The notes under the pieces: model-generated
What the model was told of the DNA's origin: nothing
Databases searched by the model: none
The model's input: only the letters and a program-made list of their open reading frames with translations
NCBI RefSeq assembly: GCF_004114425.1
Contig: NZ_RDQF01000012.1
Location: 107,218-171,217 of the forward strand
Length of the DNA stretch: 64,000 bases
From: Bradyrhizobium vignae
GTDB taxonomy: Bacteria; Pseudomonadota; Alphaproteobacteria; Rhizobiales; Xanthobacteraceae
Direction of reading: 5' to 3'
In this document: piece after piece, positions 33,710-42,418 of the stretch
Numbering within the stretch: the first letter of the stretch is position 1
Layout of the letters: each line of letters begins with the position of its first letter
Translations under genes and position numbers: made by a program

Positions 33710-34705
33710 CTAACCAAACCGCCTTCTACGCCATTCGATCAGCTTGGCGCTGACCTCTTCCGGCTTCTCCTGCTGCGTCCAATGGCCGCTGTCTTTCACC
33801 AGATGTTTCTCGAGGTCGGGAATCAGCTTCTCCATGCCATCAGCGGAGGACGGCGGCAACACCGCGTCATTCTCGGCCATGATCATCAGCGACGGTACGC
33901 GGACCGTATGATCGAGCCCTTCGGCACGCCTCCAGTTGCGCGACATGTTGCGGTACCAGTTGATGCCTCCGGTGAAGCCGGTTCTGGTGAAAGTATCGAC
34001 GAAGACTTTCTTCTCTTCCGGCGACAGAATCGGCGCACGCGGATCATGCTTCGCGTCATAACCGGCAATCATCTGGGGAAATGCCAGATTGAGCCGCGGC
34101 GAAGCGCCGACACCCGCAACCACCTCCTCCGGCGGAGCGTCGGCCGGCCGCGGCACCGGCTTACGCATGAATGCATCGAAGGTCTGTTCGACGCGGCTGC
34201 CGAAGATCCTGTCCGGCTCCCGCGCGGGATCCTGGAATTGCACGATGTACATCTTGTCGCCGAAGCGCGCACGCAGCAGCTCGATCGGATCGGCCCAGGC
34301 ACGATTGGTGTGGGGCGTGTTGATGCCGACCACGCCGGCGACCCGGTCGATGTGCCGCAACGGCATTTGCCAGACGACGAAGCCGCCCCAATCGTGACCG
34401 ACGAAGATCGCCTTGTCGATTTTCAGATGATCCAGCAGGCCGACCAGGTCACCCGTCAGATGTTCGATGTCGTAGGCCTCGACCGGCTCGGGCCGGTCTG
34501 ACGCGCCATAGCCGCGCTGGTCGGGCGCGATCACGCGGATGCCGGCTTCGCTCAGCGCCTTGATCTGGTGGCGCCAGGAGAAGGCAAGCTCGGGCCAGCC
34601 ATGGCACAGCACCATCGGCGGCTTGTCGCTCTGCGGGCCGGCCTCGTAATAGCCCATACGGATTCCGTTCGTCTGCACGAACTTCAGCGGCGGCATCTCG
34701 ATCAT
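33710..34705 (-). CDS. Epoxide hydrolase (alpha/beta-hydrolase fold)
   Basis: This 331-residue protein resembles soluble epoxide hydrolases, which open epoxides to diols. The oxyanion motif HGWPE appears in VLCHGWPELAFSW. The nucleophile aspartate lies in GHDWGGFVVW, and a histidine in VKDSGHWTQQEKPE completes the set. Tyrosines in the cap are plausible from GINWYRNM. The ATG at 34705 has AGGAAA 6 bases before it. It follows the wax-ester synthase gene by 10 bases and precedes the CYP102 gene, so epoxides made by that P450 are possible substrates. Confidence 0.9.
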   Translation of the reverse strand: MIEMPPLKFVQTNGIRMGYYEAGPQSDKPPMVLCHGWPELAFSWRHQIKALSEAGIRVIAPDQRGYGASDRPEPVEAYDIEHLTGDLVGLLDHLKIDKAIFVGHDWGGFVVWQMPLRHIDRVAGVVGINTPHTNRAWADPIELLRARFGDKMYIVQFQDPAREPDRIFGSRVEQTFDAFMRKPVPRPADAPPEEVVAGVGASPRLNLAFPQMIAGYDAKHDPRAPILSPEEKKVFVDTFTRTGFTGGINWYRNMSRNWRRAEGLDHTVRVPSLMIMAENDAVLPPSSADGMEKLIPDLEKHLVKDSGHWTQQEKPEEVSAKLIEWRRRRFG

Positions 34706-34715
34706 GGCGAATTTC

Positions 34716-36266
34716 CTATTCCGCGGCGCCTTTGACGTCAGTTGCCGGTGGCGCAAAGGCGGCCTCCAGTGCGGCGAACTCCTCCGGCAACATGTCGCAC
34801 ATCACCTGCACATGCGGGATGATGTTGGCACCGACGATGAAGCCGAAATCAAGCTGGTCGCGATAGCTCTGCACCGTGATGTTGAGCGCCTGCCCATGCG
34901 TCGCGATCGACACCGGGAAGATGTGCAGTAGCTCGGCACCCGCGGCATAGAGCGTCTGCCGCGGCCCGGGCACGTTGGACACGGTGATGTTGGCGGCCGG
35001 CGGCAGCACGTCGGAGAGATTCGAGCGGCTGTAGAGCAGCGCCAGGATCTGCACCATGATCGGCGCGCCCAGCATCGAGATGTTGGAGACCTGCGGCATC
35101 AAGGCGCGCAACGGATGCGACATCTCCTTGGACTTGGTCGATTGCGCGATGATCGCCTCCAGCCGCGCCTTGGGATCGGCGATGTTGGTCGCGATCGAAC
35201 AGATCATGCCGAACACCTGGTTGTTGGCCTCGGTGTTGCCTTCCTCGCGCAGCGAGATCGGCACGGCGGCGGTCAGGGATTTCGCCGGAAGCGTGCCATA
35301 TTGCAGGAGGTAGCGGCGGACCACGCCGGAGGCGAGCGCCAGCACCACATCGTTGAGCTTGCCGCCGGCCTGCTTGGCCAGCGCCTTCGCCCGCGACAGC
35401 GAGATCGACACGCCGGCAAAGCTGCGCTCGGACGAGATGGTCCTGTTGAGCATGGTCGGCGGTGACACCATGCTGGCGAGACTCTCGCGCGACTTCGGAT
35501 CGGCGATCTTGCCGAGCACGTCTGACACGCTCTTGAGCACGGTCGGGATGTTGCCGGCGAAACGCACGGCGCTCTCGATCTGGTACATCGCATTATCGAA
35601 CAGGATCGAGCCGATGTCGCTCTTGCCCGTGCGGGGCAGTTGCAGGTTCTTCGCCGCTTGCGAAGCCTCGAGCGGCTGGCTGAACAGCTGCTGATAGGAA
35701 TCGAGCAGGTTGGCGGCGATGTCGCGCGGCTCCTGCCCGGGCTTGGCTCCGCCCGTCGGCGGCTCCACCTTTCGTGGGATCGGCGAGATGTCGTAGATCA
35801 TGTTGGTCAGCGCTGCGCCGGCACCGCCATCGATCGCGGCGTGGTGCATCTTGGAATAGAGGCCGACCTCGTTGTCCTTCATGCCCTCGAACACGTAGAA
35901 CTCCCAGAGCGGACGAGCGCGGTTGAGGAGCTTGGCATGCATCCAACCGACGATGCGCTCGAGCGTGGCGCGGTCGCGCGGCTGCGGCAGGCTGGCACGG
36001 AAGATGTGACGGTCGATGTCGAACTGATCGTCCTCCACCCAGGAGGGATGGTCGATGTCGAGCGGCGCCTTCTCCAGCCGCGCCTTGAGGATCGGCGCGA
36101 TGTGCAGGCGAGAGACGATCATCGCCTTGAAGTCTTCGAAGAAGTCGCCCTTGTAGTCGTCGGGCAGGCGAAAGATCGCCATGCTCCCGACATGCATCGG
36201 CATCTCAGGCGTTTCCAGATAGAGAAACGATGCGTCCAGCGACGACAACTTCTTACCGTCAGCCAT
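34716..36266 (-). CDS. Wax ester synthase / diacylglycerol acyltransferase
   Basis: This 516-residue enzyme of the WS/DGAT family joins acyl-CoA to a fatty alcohol or diacylglycerol to make storage lipids. The catalytic motif HHAAIDG occupies residues 141-147. Family features in the C-terminal half include NDVVLALASG and ITVSNVPGP, and the N-terminus contains LDASFLYLETPEMPMHVG. Length is slightly above the usual 450-480. I chose ATG 36266 (MADGKK). It lies 10 bases from the epoxide hydrolase start and 46 bases after the upstream hydrolase gene, within a minus-strand set of four genes. Confidence 0.94.
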   Translation of the reverse strand: MADGKKLSSLDASFLYLETPEMPMHVGSMAIFRLPDDYKGDFFEDFKAMIVSRLHIAPILKARLEKAPLDIDHPSWVEDDQFDIDRHIFRASLPQPRDRATLERIVGWMHAKLLNRARPLWEFYVFEGMKDNEVGLYSKMHHAAIDGGAGAALTNMIYDISPIPRKVEPPTGGAKPGQEPRDIAANLLDSYQQLFSQPLEASQAAKNLQLPRTGKSDIGSILFDNAMYQIESAVRFAGNIPTVLKSVSDVLGKIADPKSRESLASMVSPPTMLNRTISSERSFAGVSISLSRAKALAKQAGGKLNDVVLALASGVVRRYLLQYGTLPAKSLTAAVPISLREEGNTEANNQVFGMICSIATNIADPKARLEAIIAQSTKSKEMSHPLRALMPQVSNISMLGAPIMVQILALLYSRSNLSDVLPPAANITVSNVPGPRQTLYAAGAELLHIFPVSIATHGQALNITVQSYRDQLDFGFIVGANIIPHVQVMCDMLPEEFAALEAAFAPPATDVKGAAE

Positions 36267-36312
36267 AATTCCCTCCCACAAGATGTGACGGGCGCCTTGG
36301 CGGCGCTTCTCG

Positions 36313-37113
36313 TCAGGCCGATACTGCCCGGTCCGGAGGGGCATATGCAATGGCAAACGGCCCTGCCCGGTCAAATGGCCAGAACTCTCCCTCCGGTTGC
36401 GCCAGGCGGTCCGCCACGGCCCACAGCACCGCGGGGTTCACGCCGAGCCCGACATGGCTCGCCAGATGCACCTCGATGTTCTCGGCTCGCTCGGATGGGC
36501 CGAGCAGACAGGTCCGCCAGTTCACGACGCCGTCGGCCCGCGAAAAGATGGATGTCGCCGGCACCGGCAGATCGCCGGCAATCGCCTCACGCGCTTCCGC
36601 AAAATCCTCCACCCTCTCGCCGGACAGCGCCTCGTAGAGCCGCGTGGCGTTGGTCGCCCGCACATCGTTGGCAAAGGGGCTGCCGAGCGTGATGACGTAG
36701 CGGACCTTATCGGGCGCCCAAAGCGCGAGATCGCGGGCATAGACGCCCCCGAGGCTCCATCCGATCAGGCTGACCTTGCGTCCCGAGGCGGCATGGATTT
36801 CGGTCAAGCGGGCGCGCAGCGAATCCCGCATCCGTCCGAGCCCGCCGAGATTGCGGCCCATCCGCCAGGCATGTGCCTCATAACCGAGCTCGCTGAGATA
36901 ACGCCGCAGCGGCACCATCGAGAGATCGCTGGCGAGGAAGCCGGGCAGCGCCAGCACCGGATGGCCGTCGCCCCTCGGTGCGCGCATCAGGAGCGGCGAG
37001 AGCAGCAGGCTCGCGTTGAACTCGAACAGTCCACGGGCTTCGGCCAGCAGGAGGCCGAGAGCTGGCGGCCGAAGCCGGCCTGGATCCTGCTCCCCGTTCC
37101 GTCCGGCTCGCAC
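36313..37113 (-). CDS. Alpha/beta-hydrolase, paralogue of the 23.3-24.1 kb hydrolase
   Basis: This 266-residue hydrolase has the nucleophile elbow GWSLGGVYAR and shares RGDGHPVLALPGF, VITLGSPFA and AVADRLAQPEG with the paralogue at 23285-24055. It begins at GTG 37113, which shares a base with the TAG stop of the DUF6489 gene, so translation is coupled. It is directly upstream of the wax-ester synthase, so a lipase or esterase role in neutral lipid turnover is plausible. I cannot tell the substrate. Confidence 0.83.
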   Translation of the reverse strand: MRAGRNGEQDPGRLRPPALGLLLAEARGLFEFNASLLLSPLLMRAPRGDGHPVLALPGFLASDLSMVPLRRYLSELGYEAHAWRMGRNLGGLGRMRDSLRARLTEIHAASGRKVSLIGWSLGGVYARDLALWAPDKVRYVITLGSPFANDVRATNATRLYEALSGERVEDFAEAREAIAGDLPVPATSIFSRADGVVNWRTCLLGPSERAENIEVHLASHVGLGVNPAVLWAVADRLAQPEGEFWPFDRAGPFAIAYAPPDRAVSA

Positions 37114-37370
37114 TATTTCTTCTTGTCGCCGCTGCGCGTGCTACCGAGGCCGGCCATCGCAACGAACATGTCCTGAAACCGCTCTGCGATTTTGGGATCG
37201 AAGGTGAACCAGCTCTGGATCAGCGATTCCGGCGAGACCTTGTCGATATTGCTCAAGACCTGCTGCTGCAGCTTGTCCATGACGGCAATCTGCATCGGCG
37301 AGACATCCGGCAATCCGAAGAACTGGCGGGCCTCGAGGGGAGTGCAGTCTATTTCGATGTTAACTTTCAT
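37113..37370 (-). CDS. DUF6489 small protein
   Basis: This 85-residue protein matches DUF6489, with the typical start MKVNIEIDCTPLEARQFFGL and the proline-rich turn PDVSPMQ. The tail is short and lysine-rich. The function is unknown. It heads the minus-strand set DUF6489-hydrolase-WS/DGAT-epoxide hydrolase and overlaps the hydrolase start by one base. The pattern resembles the PHA synthase partner peptides only in size and position, not in sequence. Confidence 0.8.
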   Translation of the reverse strand: MKVNIEIDCTPLEARQFFGLPDVSPMQIAVMDKLQQQVLSNIDKVSPESLIQSWFTFDPKIAERFQDMFVAMAGLGSTRSGDKKK

Positions 37371-37629
37371 GTCCCCTCCTGATGAGATTCGAGCGGCCTG
37401 CCCAAGTATCACCGCGACGCGGCGTGCAACGCAAGCGACCTGAGGGGAAGCCGCGGGGGGCCGCTTCGGCAATCGACCGATATGGTCAATCAAATCGCCC
37501 GGTCGAGGCCGCAGGCGGACGGCCGAAACGCAGAGGGCCGGCAGGGCCAGTCTCCCTTCTTCCCGAGACTTCACAGGTCAAAGATGTCGTTGGCGGCGGC
37601 GGCCTCCCTGGATTGCCGGGCAGCATTGC

Positions 37630-37643
37630 TGCACAGCGGTGCA
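37630..37643. promoter_or_regulatory. Dyad TGCAC-N4-GTGCA next to sigma-54 promoter
   Basis: TGCAC at 37630-37634 and GTGCA at 37639-37643 form a perfect dyad ending 2 bases before the sigma-54 match. The half sites equal those of NtrC boxes (TGCAC/GTGCA) but the spacer is 4, not 7. It is too close to the promoter for a normal enhancer site, so a repressor or a second regulator is possible. Confidence 0.35.
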
Positions 37644-37645
37644 AG

Positions 37646-37662
37646 TTGGCGCGTTCCTTGCT
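37646..37662 (+). promoter_or_regulatory. Sigma-54 (RpoN) promoter of the peptide island
   Basis: TTGGCGCGTTCCTTGCT matches the RpoN consensus TTGGCACG-N4-TTGCT with one change. The invariant GG (37648-37649) and GC (37660-37661) are exactly 10 bases apart. It lies 102 bases before the first binding protein start on the plus strand. Nitrogen-limitation control of amino acid and peptide uptake through NtrC and RpoN is well known, which fits this location. Confidence 0.68.
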
Positions 37663-37763
37663 GGAATGGCGCTTGCACGGGTCGAGAACTCTGGGCAACA
37701 TGGATCGATCGGCCCCGCCGAACAATCAAAAATCACGGTGCGGGCAAGTGGAGAGGGTCAAGA

Positions 37764-39362
37764 ATGTCAGTCGGACGAAGTCTTTTTGCGGCGACGCTCG
37801 CCGGTGTGCTTGCGTTGGCAGTTTCGCCAGCGTCGAGCCAGACGCTGCGCTACGCCAATCAGGGTGAGCTCAAGTCGCTCGATCCCTACACGCTGAACGA
37901 ATCCACCACCAGTGCCCATCTCGGCCATGTCTATGAGGGCCTGGTTGCCCGCGGCAAGGACCTGAAGATCATCCCAGCGCTCGCCGAAAGCTGGGAGACG
38001 CCAGAGCCGACGCGCTGGCGCTTTCACCTGCGCAAAGGTGTGAAGTTCCACAACGGCGACCCCTTCACCGCTGACGACGTGGTGTTCTCGGCCGAGCGCG
38101 TCCGGGCAAAGGGCTCGAATTTCCAGAGCCGCATTCCCGCCGATGCCAAGGTCGTCAAGATCGACGATTACACCGTCGATTTCATCTTGACCTCGCCCAA
38201 TCCCATCCTGACGGCGCTGTGGGCGACCTGGTACATCATGGACAAGAAATGGGCAGAGGCGAACGATGCGGTGGCACCGACGCCCGCCGCCGCAACGACC
38301 CCGAGCTACGCCTCGCTTCATGAAAACGGCACCGGCCCCTTCATCATCGAGAGCCATCAGCCGGGCGTGAAGACCGTCTTCAAGGTCAACCCGAACTGGT
38401 GGCGCAAGCCGGAGCATAATCTGAAGGAGATCATCTTCACGCCGATTGCAAACCCGGCCACGCGTGTCGCAGCCCTACTGTCGGGTGAGGTCGACGTGAT
38501 CGAGCCGGTTCCAGTCCAAGACATCGAGCGCGTTAAAGCGAGCCCCAACGCCACTGCGCTGACGGGACCTGAGCTCCGCACCATCTTCGTTGGCATGGAT
38601 CAGGCGCGCGACGAGCTCCTGTACTCCAACGTCAAGGGCAAGAACCCGTTCAAGGACGTTCGCGTCCGCGAAGCCGTCTACCGGGCAATCGACGTCGACC
38701 TGATCAAGAATCGCGTCATGCGCGGGCTCTCCACGCCGTCCGCATTGATGGTCGCACCAGAGATCTTTCCCTCGAAGGATTTCGCCCGGCCGAAGTTCGA
38801 TCCCGACGCCGCCAAGAAGCTTCTGGCAGACGCCGGTTATGCGGACGGTTTCGAAGTGACGATGGACTGCCCGAACGATCGCTACGTCAATGACGCCGCG
38901 ATCTGTCAGGCCATCGTCGGAATGCTCGCCCGCATCAACATCAAGGTGGACCTGCTGGCGCAACCCAAGGCCCAGTATTTCGCCAAGGTGCTGAAGCCCG
39001 GCGGCTACAAGACCTCGCTGTTCATGCTGGGTTGGACTCCGGATACGCTCGATTCCCAGAACGTGCTGCACGACATCATGGGCTGCCGGGACGATCCGAA
39101 GGATCCGAACCGCGGCGAAGCCAATCTCGCCGGCTATTGCAACAAGCAGTTCGACGAGCTCGCCGACAAGGTCCTCGTTGAATCCGACTCGTCCAAGCGC
39201 GATCTCCTGATCAAGCAGGCCTTCGAACTCTCGATGAAGGATTGGGCCTATATCCCGCTGCACCAGCAGGCGCTCGCCTGGGGGGTGTCGAAGAAAGTGA
39301 AGCTGACCCAGCGTGCGGACAACATGGTCATGCTCTACTGGGCGACCAAGCAGGAAGAGTAG
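37764..39362 (+). CDS. Peptide ABC transporter substrate-binding protein (family 5), island copy 1
   Basis: This 532-residue periplasmic protein belongs to the DppA/OppA family of binding proteins. A signal peptide ends near ASS-QTLRY. The family block FHNGDPFTADDVVFSAERV and the later RVREAVYRAIDVDLI are clear, as is the final DWAYIPLHQQ. The ATG at 37764 has GAGAGGG 6 bases before it. A strong hairpin follows the stop, before the permease gene. Ligands of this family include dipeptides, oligopeptides, opines and nickel; the gamma-glutamyltransferase downstream makes peptides likely here. Confidence 0.93.
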   Translation: MSVGRSLFAATLAGVLALAVSPASSQTLRYANQGELKSLDPYTLNESTTSAHLGHVYEGLVARGKDLKIIPALAESWETPEPTRWRFHLRKGVKFHNGDPFTADDVVFSAERVRAKGSNFQSRIPADAKVVKIDDYTVDFILTSPNPILTALWATWYIMDKKWAEANDAVAPTPAAATTPSYASLHENGTGPFIIESHQPGVKTVFKVNPNWWRKPEHNLKEIIFTPIANPATRVAALLSGEVDVIEPVPVQDIERVKASPNATALTGPELRTIFVGMDQARDELLYSNVKGKNPFKDVRVREAVYRAIDVDLIKNRVMRGLSTPSALMVAPEIFPSKDFARPKFDPDAAKKLLADAGYADGFEVTMDCPNDRYVNDAAICQAIVGMLARINIKVDLLAQPKAQYFAKVLKPGGYKTSLFMLGWTPDTLDSQNVLHDIMGCRDDPKDPNRGEANLAGYCNKQFDELADKVLVESDSSKRDLLIKQAFELSMKDWAYIPLHQQALAWGVSKKVKLTQRADNMVMLYWATKQEE

Positions 39363-39378
39363 GTGTCGACAAGTTGTG

Positions 39379-39418
39379 AAGTCCCGGAAGCCATTACGGG
39401 ATTTGGCTTCCGGGACTT
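39379..39418 (+). terminator. 14-bp hairpin between binding protein and permease genes
   Basis: AAGTCCCGGAAGCC at 39379-39392 pairs perfectly with GGCTTCCGGGACTT at 39405-39418, with a 12-base loop. No T-run follows. Such hairpins after binding protein genes commonly stabilise their mRNA and lower read-through, so that the binding protein is made in excess of the membrane parts. Confidence 0.7.
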
Positions 39419-39473
39419 GCCGTTTCGGGCTAACGCGATGATGCGTGCTGCTGAAGACATGTGAAAGGAACAG

Positions 39474-40454
39474 ATGCTCGCTTTCACACTGCGCCGGGCC
39501 ATTCAGGCCATAGGCGTCATGATCGCCGTCGGGATCATCGCGTTCTCGATGTTCCGCTTTGCCGGCGATCCCGTGAACCAGATGGTCGGAATGGATACGT
39601 CGGGCGCCGAACGCGCCGCGATCCGCAAGTCTCTCGGACTCGACGATCCCGTGATCGTGCAGTTCGGCCGCTATGTCGGCAACGCCGCACAGTTCAAGTT
39701 CGGCGTATCCTACCAATTCCGTCTGCCGGTCACCAATCTGTTGATGGAGCGGATGCCTGCAACGCTGGAACTCGCGATCTGCGCTACCATTTTCGCGATG
39801 ATCAGCGGCATCATGATGGGAGTTTATTCGGCACTGCGCCGCGACAGTTGGCTCGCGCACGTATTCCAGGCCGTCTCACTGATCGGCATCTCGTTGCCGA
39901 CCTTCCTGATCGGCATTCTGATGATCTATCTCTTCTCGGTGACACTCGGCTGGCTGCCCTCGTTCGGTCGCGGCGATGTCGTGCATATCGGCTGGTGGAC
40001 GACGGGCCTGCTGACACTCTCCGGGTTGAAAGCCCTGATCATGCCCTCGATCACGCTGGGACTATTCCAGATGACGCTGATCATGCGGCTGGTGCGCGCC
40101 GAGATGCTGGAAGTGATGCGGACCGACTACATCCGATTCGCCCGCGCCCGCGGGCTGACCACGCGCGCGATCCATTTCGGCCACGCGCTGCGCAACACGC
40201 TGGTTCCCGTGATCACCGTGGCCGGCCTGCAGTTTGGATCGGTCATTGCTTTCGCGATCATCACCGAGACCGTTTTCCAGTGGCCGGGCATGGGGCTCCT
40301 GTTCGTGCAGGCCGTTCAGAACGTCGATATCCCGATCATGGCGGCTTATCTGATGATGGTGTCCCTGATCTTCGTCACCATCAATCTCGTGGTTGATATT
40401 CTCTACACCATCGTCGATCCGCGGCTGCGCTCGACGGTTAGCCGGGCGCACTGA
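39474..40454 (+). CDS. DppB-type ABC permease, island copy 1
   Basis: This 326-residue inner-membrane subunit has about six helices and the permease loop EMLEVMRTDYIRFARARGL, where the EAA motif contacts the ATPase. GVSYQFRLPVTNLL and TETVFQWPGMGLLFVQA are typical of DppB. AAAGGAA precedes the ATG at 39474. The next permease gene begins 1 base after its stop. Confidence 0.95.
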   Translation: MLAFTLRRAIQAIGVMIAVGIIAFSMFRFAGDPVNQMVGMDTSGAERAAIRKSLGLDDPVIVQFGRYVGNAAQFKFGVSYQFRLPVTNLLMERMPATLELAICATIFAMISGIMMGVYSALRRDSWLAHVFQAVSLIGISLPTFLIGILMIYLFSVTLGWLPSFGRGDVVHIGWWTTGLLTLSGLKALIMPSITLGLFQMTLIMRLVRAEMLEVMRTDYIRFARARGLTTRAIHFGHALRNTLVPVITVAGLQFGSVIAFAIITETVFQWPGMGLLFVQAVQNVDIPIMAAYLMMVSLIFVTINLVVDILYTIVDPRLRSTVSRAH

Positions 40455-40455
40455 C

Positions 40456-41418
40456 ATGAGCGAAGCCGTCGTTCCACATACGACTGAGAAGCGGGCTGCG
40501 GCCGCGCCTGGCCGGTTCAGGCGTGCGCTCGACAGCGACCTGTTCTATTCGTTCCGCCGCTCCAAGGTCACCATGATCGCGGCCGGCGTGACGCTGCTGT
40601 TCTTTCTGCTCGCGATCTTCGCCTCGGTGCTGTCGGCGCAAAATCCATTCGACCCGGCGCAGCTTCAGTTGATGAATTCTCGCATCTCCCCGCTCTGGAC
40701 CGCCGACGGTCAGAGCCCCTTCCTGCTCGGCACCGACGAGCAGGGCCGTGACGTCCTATCCGCAATTCTTTACGGCTTGCGCATCTCGCTTCTCGTCGGC
40801 GTGCTCGGCGTCGTGCTCTCCGGTGCGATCGGCATCCTGCTTGGACTGACGGCCGGCTATTTCGGCGGAGCCGTTGATGGATTGATCATGCGCATCGCCG
40901 ACGTGCAGCTCTCCTTCCCGGCTATCCTCATTGCGCTTTTGATCAACGGCATCGCCAAGTCGGTCTTTGGCAACAAGCTCGACGAGATGAGCATGCTGGC
41001 GGTCCTGGTCTTTGCGATCGGTCTGAGCTTTTGGGTGCAGTATGCGCGCACAGTGCGTGGCTCGGTCCTGGTCGAGAAGAACAAAGATTACGTCGCCGCC
41101 GCCCAATTGATTGGCCTGCCCGCACCCGTGATCATGCTGCGCCACGTGCTGCCGAACACCACGGGCCCAATCCTCGTGATCGCCACCATCAACCTCGCTC
41201 TTGCCATCATCACCGAGGCAACGCTGTCGTTCCTCGGCTCCGGCATGCCCGAGACCATGCCCTCGCTCGGCACGCTGATCCGCATCGGCAACGGCTATCT
41301 TTTCGCAGGCGAATGGTGGATCGTCGCCTTTCCAGGGCTCGCGCTCGCGGCGCTGATCCTGTCGATCAATCTGCTCGGCGACTGGCTGCGCGACGCGCTC
41401 AACCCGAAGCTTCGATGA
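40456..41418 (+). CDS. DppC-type ABC permease, island copy 1
   Basis: This 320-residue permease has the DppC layout. It has a cytoplasmic N-terminus with an FYSFRRSKVT helix entry, then GTDEQGRDVLSAILYGLRISL, the EAA loop KDYVAAAQLIG, and EATLSFLGSGMP near the end. It follows the DppB gene by 1 base and precedes the first ATPase gene by 13 bases. Confidence 0.95.
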   Translation: MSEAVVPHTTEKRAAAAPGRFRRALDSDLFYSFRRSKVTMIAAGVTLLFFLLAIFASVLSAQNPFDPAQLQLMNSRISPLWTADGQSPFLLGTDEQGRDVLSAILYGLRISLLVGVLGVVLSGAIGILLGLTAGYFGGAVDGLIMRIADVQLSFPAILIALLINGIAKSVFGNKLDEMSMLAVLVFAIGLSFWVQYARTVRGSVLVEKNKDYVAAAQLIGLPAPVIMLRHVLPNTTGPILVIATINLALAIITEATLSFLGSGMPETMPSLGTLIRIGNGYLFAGEWWIVAFPGLALAALILSINLLGDWLRDALNPKLR

Positions 41419-41431
41419 GTATGCCTCGCCC

Positions 41432-42418
41432 ATGACCGAACCCGTCCTTTCCGTGCGCAATCTCCAGGTTGAGTTCGCCTCCCGCCGCGGCACGCTGCGC
41501 GCCATCAACGACGTCTCCTTCGATATCGCCAAGGGCGAGGTGCTCGGCGTGGTCGGCGAATCCGGGGCGGGCAAATCCGTGACCGGCCTCTCGGTCATCG
41601 GCCTTATCGATCCACCCGGGCGTATCGCCGGCGGCGAGGTTCGTCTGGCGGGCCTGCGTATCGACAATCTGCCGCCCGAGGAGATGCGCCGCGTCAGGGG
41701 CAAGCGGATCGGAATGATCTTCCAGGATCCCCTGACCTCGCTCAATCCGCTGTACAAGGTCGGCGACCAGATCGTGGAGACGATCCGGACCCATCTCAAT
41801 CTATCCGAAGCGGCCGCGCGGCGCCGCGCCATCGACCTCTTGGCCGAGGTTGGAATTCCCGCGCCGGAAAAGCGCATCGACGGCTATCCCCACGAGTTTT
41901 CCGGCGGCATGCGCCAGCGCGTGGTGATCGCGCTCGCGATCTGCGCCGAGCCCGAGCTGATCATCGCGGACGAGCCGACCACCGCACTCGACGTCTCCGT
42001 GCAGGCGCAGATCATCTCCCTGATCAAGCGTCTCGGCCGCGACCACGGCACCGCCGTGATGCTGGTGACCCACGACATGGGCGTGATCGCGGAGACGTCG
42101 GATCGGGTGGCGGTGATGTACGCCGGCCGCGTCGCCGAGATCGGCCCGGTGCAGGACGTCGTGAAGAACCCGCTGCATCCCTACGCCAAAGGTTTGATGG
42201 GCGCGATCCCGACGCTCGCCGGAGACGACAAGCGCCTCGTGCAGATTCCCGGCTCCATGCCGCGGCTGTCGGCCATCCCGCGCGGCTGCTCGTTCAATCC
42301 GCGCTGCGCCTTCGCTTTCGATCGTTGCCGTGTCGAACGGCCGGAGCCGCTGCCGCGCGGCGCGCAATCGGTCGCCTGTCATCTCTATGACACCGTGCCG
42401 GCGGAGAGCGCGGCATGA
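41432..42418 (+). CDS. DppD-type ABC ATPase, island copy 1
   Basis: This 328-residue ATPase drives the importer. Walker A is GESGAGKSV, the signature is FSGGMRQR, and Walker B is [12 protein letters not shown]. The C-terminal oligopeptide extension with CSFNPRCAFAFDRC carries the cysteines that bind an Fe-S cluster in this family. Its stop overlaps the next ATPase start (ATGA). Confidence 0.95.
   Translation: MTEPVLSVRNLQVEFASRRGTLRAINDVSFDIAKGEVLGVVGESGAGKSVTGLSVIGLIDPPGRIAGGEVRLAGLRIDNLPPEEMRRVRGKRIGMIFQDPLTSLNPLYKVGDQIVETIRTHLNLSEAAARRRAIDLLAEVGIPAPEKRIDGYPHEFSGGMRQRVVIALAICAEPELIIADEPTTALDVSVQAQIISLIKRLGRDHGTAVMLVTHDMGVIAETSDRVAVMYAGRVAEIGPVQDVVKNPLHPYAKGLMGAIPTLAGDDKRLVQIPGSMPRLSAIPRGCSFNPRCAFAFDRCRVERPEPLPRGAQSVACHLYDTVPAESAA

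Larger units (their letters stand above)
37371..37763. other. Divergent intergenic region before the peptide island
   Basis: These roughly 390 bases separate the DUF6489 gene from the first peptide-binding protein gene. They contain no supported ORF, a 14-base dyad at 37630-37643 and a strong sigma-54 promoter match at 37646-37662. Confidence 0.55.
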
